From NCBI GenBank assembly GCA_015494185.1, contig WGBT01000278.1, positions 1 to 11,113 of the forward strand: a DNA stretch of 11,113 nt, in the 5' to 3' direction. Source of the stretch: Hyphomicrobiales bacterium (lineage in GTDB: Bacteria; Pseudomonadota; Alphaproteobacteria; Rhizobiales; S144-35). The position numbers and the translations under genes are program-made. The notes under the pieces were generated by a model. That model saw only the letters and a list, made by a program, of their open reading frames with translations, did no database searches and had not been told where the DNA came from. The number at the start of each line of letters is the position of its first letter. Positions within the stretch are counted from its first letter, which is position 1. Below are positions 6,825 through 11,113 of the stretch, piece after piece.

Positions 6825-8177
6825 TCAGCTTGTTATTTGAACCACGTTGTGCCCGGTCTCATCGCCATCGGCAAGAAATCTTTTCAGATTTCGGGCGGCT
6901 TGGCGAATGCGTTGCGGATTTTCCACCAAGGCAAGCCGTACATAACCCTCACCGAATTCCCCAAAACCAATGCCGGGAGAAACCGCAATATCGGCCTTTT
7001 CCAACAACAGTTTTGAAAACCGCAGCGAGCCCAAATGGGCAAACCGTTCTGGCAAGGGTGCCCAGGCAAACATGGTGGCAGGGGGAGAGGGGATTTCCCA
7101 GCCGGCATGGGCAAAGGACTGGACCAGAATGTCACGGCGTTTTTGATATGTCTTGCGCGCTTCATCAATGCAGTCTTCCGGGCCATTGAGAGCTGCAGCG
7201 GCCGCCACTTGGATGGGGGTGAAGGCTCCATAATCGAGATAGGATTTCACCCGGGCCAGCGCCGCAATCAACCGCTCATTGCCAACCGCGAAACCGAGTC
7301 TCCAGCCGGGCATGGAAAAGGTCTTGCTCATCGAGGTGAATTCGACCGCGATATCAATGGCGCCGGGAACTTGCAGGATCGAGGGGGGCGGCTTGTCGTC
7401 GAAATAGATATCCGCATAAGCCAGATCCGAAATCACGATCAGATCATGGCGTTTGGCATAGCTGATGATCTCTTTGTAAAAGTCGAGATCGGCAACCAGG
7501 GCGGTGGGGTTGGAGGGATAGTTCAGCACCAGCGCGATGGGCTTGGGAACTGAAAAGCGCATGGCCTTGTCAAGGCAGCTTAAAAATTCCGATGTTGGCG
7601 CGACGGGCAGATGACGAATCGTTCCCCCGGAAATGATGAAGCCGAACTGATGGATCGGATAGGTCGGATTGGGGACCAGGATCACGTCACCCGGAGCGGT
7701 GATCGCCTGGGCGAGATTGGCAAAGCCTTCTTTTGAGCCCAGCGTGGCAATCACTTGGGTTTCCGGGTTGAGCCTTACCCCAAAACGGCGCTCATAATAG
7801 GCGGCTTGGGCGCGGCGTAAGCCTTTGATGCCACGTGATGCCGAATAACGATGGGTTGAGGGTTTTTGAACGGTTTCGATCAGCTTGTCGACAATATGTT
7901 TGGGGGTTGGCAGGTCTGGATTGCCCATGCCAAAGTCAATGACGTCACGCCCGCGGCTGCGAGCCTCTGTCTTCAGCCGATTGACTTCCTCAAAAACATA
8001 AGGCGGCAGCCGTCTGATGCGATGAAAATCCTGAGGCACGGGGTCTTGATCCGGTCTAGGGGCAGTTGAACTTTCTTCAAGGCTGATCTTATAATCTATT
8101 CCGGCCTTGGCGTCACCCATCTCAAGACAACAAATCGGCCCCTGTTGTAAGATTGTGGTCTTATCTGGTGGTGGCAT
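6825..8177 (-). CDS. alaC: AlaC-like class I PLP aminotransferase
   Basis: A fold-type I aminotransferase of the group that includes glutamate-pyruvate transaminase AlaC and LL-DAP aminotransferase relatives. Its substrate is most likely alanine/pyruvate with glutamate, but this cannot be proven from sequence. From the preferred ATG (450 aa) the core shows FHRIRRLPPYVF (51-62), DFGMGNPDLPTP (81-92), the NYPSNPT asparagine loop (219-225), Asp251 and Tyr254 in DLAYADIYF, the PLP-binding Lys285 in SMSKTFSMPGWRLGF, and a C-terminal GYVRLALVEN with the likely carboxylate-binding Arg. Relatives usually begin a few residues before FHRIRR; here about 50 extra low-conservation residues precede it. ATG 8177 has GGGGGG upstream. 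A TTG at 8213 and an ATG at 8120 are alternatives. It precedes hom on the same strand, a pairing common in alphaproteobacteria. Confidence 0.92.
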   Translation of the reverse strand: MPPPDKTTILQQGPICCLEMGDAKAGIDYKISLEESSTAPRPDQDPVPQDFHRIRRLPPYVFEEVNRLKTEARSRGRDVIDFGMGNPDLPTPKHIVDKLIETVQKPSTHRYSASRGIKGLRRAQAAYYERRFGVRLNPETQVIATLGSKEGFANLAQAITAPGDVILVPNPTYPIHQFGFIISGGTIRHLPVAPTSEFLSCLDKAMRFSVPKPIALVLNYPSNPTALVADLDFYKEIISYAKRHDLIVISDLAYADIYFDDKPPPSILQVPGAIDIAVEFTSMSKTFSMPGWRLGFAVGNERLIAALARVKSYLDYGAFTPIQVAAAAALNGPEDCIDEARKTYQKRRDILVQSFAHAGWEIPSPPATMFAWAPLPERFAHLGSLRFSKLLLEKADIAVSPGIGFGEFGEGYVRLALVENPQRIRQAARNLKRFLADGDETGHNVVQITS

Positions 8178-8231
8178 GATCCCCCCATGTTCGATTGGCG
8201 GCAAGAAGATCAACTCAACCGTTCAATAGCC

Positions 8232-8237
8232 ATTATA
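8232..8237 (-). promoter_or_regulatory. Probable -10 box of the aminotransferase promoter
   Basis: A perfect TATAAT on the minus strand. No good TTGACA lies 16-18 nt upstream (a GGTTTC is there). Transcription would start near 8225, giving a leader of about 48 nt to the ATG at 8177. This fits that start better than the TTG at 8213. Confidence 0.4.
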
Positions 8238-8335
8238 TTGTGGTGAAAGCTTGAAACCGGCCACAACAAGAGCGTGATAGGTTCTACGAAAGCATTAAAG
8301 AATGAATCACGATGGTGATGCCATCTTGACTTGGC

Positions 8336-8402
8336 GCAAGAGAAGAGGACGCAAGAAGAAAAAGATAACGCGCAAGGTTAGACAACGGCCGGCTTCTCTT
8401 GC
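8336..8402. repeat. Spaced 10-bp perfect inverted repeat
   Basis: GCAAGAGAAG (8336-8345) is the exact reverse complement of CTTCTCTTGC (8393-8402), with 47 nt between. It lies just downstream of the lipoprotein gene (minus strand) and upstream of the aminotransferase promoter. The interior is purine-rich on the plus strand and contains another GCAAGAAGAAAAA that could compete for pairing. No classical T-run follows on the minus strand. It could be a large 3' hairpin or a protein site. Confidence 0.45.
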
Positions 8403-8417
8403 TTCCGGTATCCAATG

Positions 8418-8645
8418 TCAGCGGCGTTCAATGTCGGTGATGGCGGTTTGACGATGAATACTTTGTTCAAGAGCCATTTCTTTGATGGTTTGCTCTTGCT
8501 CTTCAGGGGAGAGAACTTTTTTCATGGTGGTGGCAACATCGGTAATGGCTGGGAATTCGACAACATTCGACGCACAGCCCGAAAGCCCCAAAGTCAGCCA
8601 CCCCAGATTGACAAGCACAATGATCTTCGCACAGGTCTTGCTCAT
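8418..8645 (-). CDS. Small predicted lipoprotein
   Basis: A 75-residue protein with a clear type II signal peptide: MSKTCAK charged start, hydrophobic stretch about 8-20, and lipobox LSGC with the lipidated Cys at 24. That leaves a mature peptide of about 52 residues that is acidic then basic and probably helical (LSPEEQEQTIKEMALEQSIHRQTAI). Asp is not at mature position +2 (Ala is), so outer-membrane sorting is plausible (general Lol rule). The segment FPAITDVA...LSPEEQEQ...ALEQ recalls short alphaproteobacterial lipoproteins with a FPxLxDVP...ER pattern, but this is only a resemblance. No function is known to me. The start at 8645 is chosen because the signal peptide begins there and AAGGGGG precedes it. 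The longer frame to 8711 adds a basic tail with no ribosome site. Confidence 0.78.
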   Translation of the reverse strand: MSKTCAKIIVLVNLGWLTLGLSGCASNVVEFPAITDVATTMKKVLSPEEQEQTIKEMALEQSIHRQTAITDIERR

Positions 8646-8963
8646 TTTCCCCCTTGTTCCCCCTTGCTCCTTACCCCCATTTAATCTTGATCTTGCCATT
8701 CTGGTTACCATAAATCAGTGTCATCATCCAAGGTTTGCGCATGACGTCAAACAACCATAATTGTGTAAAAACGAAAACAAATTGGATATTGTTGTTTATT
8801 TGCCACAGTTTGAGCGGGACATCAGCAGAAGTAAAAGCAAATGAAAAAGGCTTGTCGGCACCTGCTGCAATGGGCTTGTGGCTTTAACCACTGGATTTTC
8901 AGCCGAAGCGAATCGGCTTCTTCTTAGAGACAAACCCGATCCTTGATGTGACCGGATTTTGCT
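8646..8963. other. 318-nt gap between the lipoprotein and membrane protein genes
   Basis: No confident gene. From left to right it contains G-tracts forming the lipoprotein leader (8649-8678), a TGACGTCA palindrome (8742-8749), an AT-rich stretch (about 8755-8805), a short plus-strand 28-codon frame (8841-8927) of doubtful meaning, a hairpin AGCCGA/TCGGCT (8901-8918, loop AGCGAA), and most of the second TAGAGCAAA element (from 8925). The lipoprotein promoter should lie here; TTGACG at 8748-8743 is a possible -35 but no good -10 follows at the usual distance. Confidence 0.6.
8649..8678 (-). promoter_or_regulatory. Repeated G-tract ribosome-site region of the lipoprotein gene
   Basis: Read on the minus strand, three GGGGG tracts (8674-8678, 8659-8663, 8649-8653) and one GGAG lead into the ATG at 8645. 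The last two tracts form a 10-nt tandem repeat, AAGGGGGAAC then AAGGGGGAAA. The last tract is only 3 nt from the ATG and the middle one 13 nt away, so neither is at the ideal distance. Confidence 0.5.
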
Positions 8964-8966
8964 CTA
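8925..8966. repeat. Palindromic TAGAGCAAA element, copy B, at the end of the membrane protein gene
   Basis: On the minus strand the element begins TAGAGCAAAATCCGG at 8966, the TAG being the stop of the 105-residue membrane protein gene, and closes with an imperfect partner CGGGTTTGTCTCTA ending at 8925. About 13 pairs form with a bulge and a mismatch. The first arm is nearly identical to copy A (TAGAGCAAA-TCCGAT). A second hairpin (8901-8918) lies directly downstream and shares AAGCCGAT with copy A. A 3' stabiliser or terminator role is likely but unproven. Confidence 0.6.
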
Positions 8967-9281
8967 GCGAAGCTTTCGAAAAAGACGCAGCCCACCAAGA
9001 ACGATCACATAACCGGTCATCGTCCCCAAAAAGGCCCCGCTCAATAAGCTTTCAATCGGCGAGAAATTGAGTTGATAACCTATGCCTGATTGTTCGAGCC
9101 ATAACATCCCCGACAAGGTTGCGAGAATAAGAACAGGCGCGGAAAACAAGGCGATGGGCGCACTTTGCAGCTGTTCTTTCAGCACCAATAACGCAACCAT
9201 GACGAGCCCCACCGCAAGCCCGTAGTGCAGGTTCGACATGCTGGCGAGATCAAGAACAAAATTCTCCAGTGCAATCAGCAT
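8964..9281 (-). CDS. Uncharacterised small membrane protein
   Basis: A 105-residue protein that I do not recognise. Three hydrophobic helices are visible: about 19-36 (YGLAVGLVMVALLVL), 41-61 (APIALFSAPVLILATLSGMLWL) and 77-100 (SPIESLLSGAFLGTMTGYVIVLGGL). The C terminus is short and basic (RLFRKLR), probably cytoplasmic by the positive-inside rule. No metal ligands or catalytic motif stand out. The ATG at 9281 has GGGGG about 8 nt upstream. It lies 158 nt downstream of argC but has its own candidate promoter with a perfect TATAAT inside a palindrome (9353-9372) and a leader with an inverted repeat (9313-9350), so it is probably controlled separately. Its stop is the first triplet of the second TAGAGCAAA element. 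Confidence 0.72.
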   Translation of the reverse strand: MLIALENFVLDLASMSNLHYGLAVGLVMVALLVLKEQLQSAPIALFSAPVLILATLSGMLWLEQSGIGYQLNFSPIESLLSGAFLGTMTGYVIVLGGLRLFRKLR

Positions 9282-9312
9282 GATTAAGCCCCCATCGCCA
9301 TCGCTTTGCCAA

Positions 9313-9350
9313 AAGGATGATTTTGCGCCGAAAAGGACGCTTTCATCCTT
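9313..9350 (-). promoter_or_regulatory. Inverted repeat in the leader of the small membrane protein gene
   Basis: AAGGATGA (9313-9320) and TCATCCTT (9343-9350) pair perfectly over 8 bp. Inside, GCGCC and GACGC can form a smaller stem with one mismatch. The structure lies between the proposed start of transcription near 9358 and the ATG at 9281. On the minus strand the stem is followed by TTGG rather than a long T-run, so it resembles a leader structure more than a terminator. I cannot match it to a known riboswitch. Confidence 0.4.
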
Positions 9351-9352
9351 CT

Positions 9353-9372
9353 TCTATAATGAGAATTATAGA
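9353..9372. promoter_or_regulatory. Palindromic promoter, Fur-box-like
   Basis: TCTATAAT, GAGA, ATTATAGA: an 8-bp perfect dyad. It contains TATAAT on both strands (9355-9360 plus, 9370-9365 minus). The core ATAATGAGAATTAT resembles the classical Fur consensus, with 12 of 19 positions matching GATAATGATAATCATTATC by eye. The minus-strand TATAAT is well placed to drive the membrane protein gene starting at 9281; its -35 is only T-rich. A repressor bound here would cover the -10 box. Binding by Fur or a relative is inference. Confidence 0.4.
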
Positions 9373-9430
9373 TACGAAATTTTTTAAGAAAAAATTAATC
9401 AGCACGATAGGATCAGGTTGACCGGCTATT

Positions 9431-9449
9431 GTTTCCCTATCAGGGAAAC
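9431..9449 (-). terminator. Hairpin overlapping the argC stop codon
   Basis: GTTTCCCT (9431-9438), ATC, AGGGAAAC (9442-9449): a perfect 8-bp stem with a 3-nt loop that contains part of the argC TGA (9442-9440). AATAGCC rather than T's follows on the minus strand. An all-AT hairpin, AATTTTTT/AAAAAATT (9378-9396), lies about 40 nt further on and could help stop transcription. It is a candidate argC terminator or 3' stabiliser. Confidence 0.45.
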
Positions 9450-10486
9450 AGGGGCAATTGGGTAAGCCCAGTGGTTTCATCGAAACCGAACATGAGATTG
9501 AAATTCTGTAACGCCTGGCCAGCGGATCCTTTGACCAGATTATCCAGCGTTGAAATGACAATGGCGCGCCCGGGGATCCGGTCGGCAAACACCGCAATCC
9601 GGCAATAGTTGGAGCCGCGCACATGTTGGGTGGCTGGAATGAGACCTTCGTTTAGCACTTCGACAAACGGGGCTTCGGTATAGGCATCGCGGAGCCGCAT
9701 ACGAAGATCATCCGCACCAATGCCTTCGTTGAGCCGAAGATAACAGGTCACGAGTTCGCCCCGGCTCATGGGGGCTAGATGGGGGGTGAAATTCACGGTC
9801 ACTTGGCGGCCGCTTGCGCGCGCCAGTTCCTGTTCGATTTCCGGCGCATGACGGTGGTTGGCCACTCCATAAGGTGACAGCCCTTCGCCGGCTTCGCAAA
9901 ACAGGGTGTTTTGTTTCAAACCGCGTCCTGCGCCTGAAACCCCGGATTTGGCATCGATGATCAGATCCGCCGTGTCGATCATGCCGGCTTTGACGAGGGG
10001 TAACAGAGCCAACAAGGTTGCCGTGGGATAACAGCCGGGGCAGGCGGTGAGCCGGGCGGCTTTGATTGCCTCGCGGTAATGTTCGCTCAGCCCATAGACC
10101 GCCTGTTTGAGCAGCTCTGTGGCGCCGTGAGGGGCACCATACCAGGTCTGATAGGTTTCAGGATCGCGCAGCCGGAAATCCGCCGACATATCGATGATTT
10201 TCAAATGTACCGGCAGCTTGGCGATGATTTCGTGGGCGGCGCCATGGGGCAGGCCGCAAAACACAGCATCGATCTGGTCCCAGTCGACTTCGCTGACGTC
10301 AACCATATTCGGCAAACCAAAGCCATGAAAATGCGGAAAAACAGCGCCGGCCGATTGGCCGGCATGGGTTTTGGCGACCAAGGATTTGATGGCGATATTG
10401 GGGTGCCGGATGGCCAGACGGATGAGATCCGCCCCGGTATATCCAGAGGCCCCAATCACAGCGATATTGATCCGTTCGTTTTGCAT
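9440..10486 (-). CDS. argC: N-acetyl-gamma-glutamyl-phosphate reductase
   Basis: ArgC reduces N-acetylglutamyl phosphate to the semialdehyde with NADPH, the third step of arginine biosynthesis in the cytoplasm. The 348-residue product is full length for the long (type 1) form. The dinucleotide motif AVIGASGYTGADLIRL is at 9-24, CGLPHGAAH at 77-85, and the active-site Cys152 lies in LTACPGCYPTA. DAKSGVSGAGRG (178-189), YGVANHRHAPEI with candidate catalytic His211/213, and FTPHLAPMSRGEL (233-245) are also present. The ATG at 10486 is the only start that keeps the Rossmann strand; no good ribosome site precedes it (TTCACCGCC). The upstream region is a 321-nt AT-rich gap shared with a divergent Sel1-like gene. 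No other arg gene is in the window. It ends within a hairpin. Confidence 0.97.
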   Translation of the reverse strand: MQNERINIAVIGASGYTGADLIRLAIRHPNIAIKSLVAKTHAGQSAGAVFPHFHGFGLPNMVDVSEVDWDQIDAVFCGLPHGAAHEIIAKLPVHLKIIDMSADFRLRDPETYQTWYGAPHGATELLKQAVYGLSEHYREAIKAARLTACPGCYPTATLLALLPLVKAGMIDTADLIIDAKSGVSGAGRGLKQNTLFCEAGEGLSPYGVANHRHAPEIEQELARASGRQVTVNFTPHLAPMSRGELVTCYLRLNEGIGADDLRMRLRDAYTEAPFVEVLNEGLIPATQHVRGSNYCRIAVFADRIPGRAIVISTLDNLVKGSAGQALQNFNLMFGFDETTGLTQLPLFP

Positions 10487-10807
10487 GGCGGTGAATTGCC
10501 CGAATTTGTTGCGCTTCGCAATATGTTTTTTTTGATGGTCGATCTGGTTCTGTTGCCTCTTGGGAATGGCGGCGTCATTACATTGTGGTCGTCCGTATCA
10601 CATACCCCTGAAAAGTATAACCTCCAAAACTCAAGTTTTTACTTTCGAAAGAAAATATATTTTACTTTTGTTAATATATTGGTGAAATATTCATGATGTA
10701 TTGATGTTAATTCTATCGATGTTGTCAAGGATTGGAGGTGATTTCCTTCCGATCCATTTGCGATCTATTATTATTCTAAACAATCATAATTTTGCGAGAG
10801 AATTGTC
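10487..10807. other. 321-nt AT-rich divergent gap between argC and the Sel1-like gene
   Basis: No convincing gene. The right two thirds (about 10600-10800) are much richer in A and T than the rest of the window. It contains a TTGCG/CGCAA stem in the argC leader (near 10510-10523), a perfect CTTTCGAAAG palindrome (10642-10651), two near-copies of TTTTACTTT (10636-10645 and 10660-10669), and a hairpin enclosing GGAGGTGAT (10729-10755). Promoters for both flanking genes should lie here. For argC, TATACT on the minus strand near 10615-10620 is a possible -10 without a good -35. Confidence 0.6.
10729..10755 (+). promoter_or_regulatory. Hairpin enclosing a near-perfect Shine-Dalgarno complement
   Basis: GGATTGGAGG (10729-10738) can pair with CTTCCGATCC (10746-10755), a 10-bp stem with two G-T pairs. 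It encloses GGAGGTGAT (10734-10742), which is fully complementary to the conserved 16S rRNA 3' tail. No start codon lies at the right distance. The Sel1-like ATG is 65 nt further on with its own GAGAG site. Confidence 0.4.
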
Positions 10808-11089
10808 ATGGGACGGAGAGACTATTTTGCAGGAGGGATGACACAACCGGTAAGCGGTGCTGTTCAGTCGGCTGAAGAGCTGTTCCAGTTGGGGTTGAGT
10901 TATGCTACTGGACGCAACGGGAACTACAATCTCGTCTCGGCACATAAATGGTTTTCCATTGCGGCGCTATGTGGCAGCACACGTGCCAAACGCTTTCGCG
11001 CTGAAATTGCAAGCGAATTGACGAAAGCAGAATTACGTAAAGCTCAGCGTGATGCGCGCAACTGGCTCAAACGCAATCGAATTATTTAA
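10808..11089 (+). CDS. Small Sel1-like repeat protein
   Basis: A 93-residue protein with one Sel1-type (TPR-like) helical repeat at about 24-60: AEELFQLGLSYATGRNGNYNLVSAHKWFSIAALCGSTRAK. The central HKWFSIAA is the typical repeat core. It continues into a charged helix (AEIASELTKAELRKAQRDARNWLKR). Short proteins of this plan, with a GRxDYFxGG start, are known to me from alphaproteobacteria but have no assigned function; Sel1 repeats usually serve as protein-binding scaffolds. No signal peptide is visible, so it is probably cytoplasmic. The ATG at 10808 has GAGAG 7 nt upstream. A second ATG at 10838 sits too close to its AGGAGGG. It diverges from argC. A 5-bp stem AAGGC/GCCTT follows the stop (11088-11103), too weak to call a terminator. 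Confidence 0.82.
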   Translation: MGRRDYFAGGMTQPVSGAVQSAEELFQLGLSYATGRNGNYNLVSAHKWFSIAALCGSTRAKRFRAEIASELTKAELRKAQRDARNWLKRNRII

Positions 11090-11113
11090 GGCTCGTCCGC
11101 CTTCCCATACGAC

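Noticed and set aside
8742..8749. TGACGTCA palindrome as a regulator site
   Set aside because: An 8-bp palindrome of this kind is expected by chance often enough, and no matching bacterial regulator is evident.
10079..10696. Plus-strand open frame of 205 codons
   Set aside because: Most of it is antisense to argC, which is certain. The tail in the AT-rich gap has no coding character or homology that I can see.
10704..10841. 45-codon plus-strand frame overlapping the Sel1-like start in another frame
   Set aside because: Weak start context and no recognisable product. It spans the hairpin region, so conservation there would more likely reflect RNA structure.

Overview
The window reads as chromosomal DNA of an alphaproteobacterium. 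The evidence is a moderately GC-rich coding sequence, the dapF-mtaB-ftsY gene order, an AlaC-type aminotransferase upstream of hom on the same strand, and a short Sel1-type protein of a kind I associate with this class. The order within the class cannot be settled from sequence alone. Nine of the eleven well-supported genes lie on the minus strand; only the NlpC/P60 peptidase and the Sel1-like gene lie on the plus strand. Almost everything is housekeeping, with no phage, transposon, CRISPR, tRNA or rRNA sequence visible.

Left part (1-3306, minus strand, transcribed right to left): dapF (diaminopimelate epimerase; lysine and peptidoglycan precursor), mtaB (radical-SAM tRNA methylthiotransferase) and ftsY (SRP receptor GTPase). 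mtaB and ftsY overlap by 8 nt, so this looks like one operon. The first 61 bases may hold the start of a further minus-strand gene cut by the window edge. A 202-nt divergent gap with a perfect hairpin separates dapF from a plus-strand NlpC/P60 cysteine peptidase (3509-4405), probably a cell-wall peptide hydrolase.

Middle part (4403-8177): a palindromic element containing both stop codons separates the peptidase from a convergent DsbD_2/SafE-type membrane protein. To the right follow hom (homoserine dehydrogenase with ACT domain) and an alaC-like aminotransferase, all on the minus strand. A perfect TATAAT box lies 55 nt upstream of the aminotransferase start I prefer.

Right part (8178-11113): a small lipoprotein of 75 residues, a 318-nt gap with hairpins, a 105-residue three-helix membrane protein with a palindromic Fur-box-like promoter and a structured leader, argC (arginine biosynthesis) ending in a hairpin, a 321-nt AT-rich gap, and a divergent Sel1-like gene.

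The most interesting non-coding signal is a two-copy palindrome starting TAGAGCAAA (4403-4441 and 8925-8966). Its first three bases form the stop codon of every gene that abuts it, and these are the only TAG stops among the window's genes. No new multi-gene system is apparent. The other observations worth a look are the regulation of the 105-residue membrane protein, the leaders near the argC/Sel1 gap and the lipoprotein, and small uncharacterised proteins.
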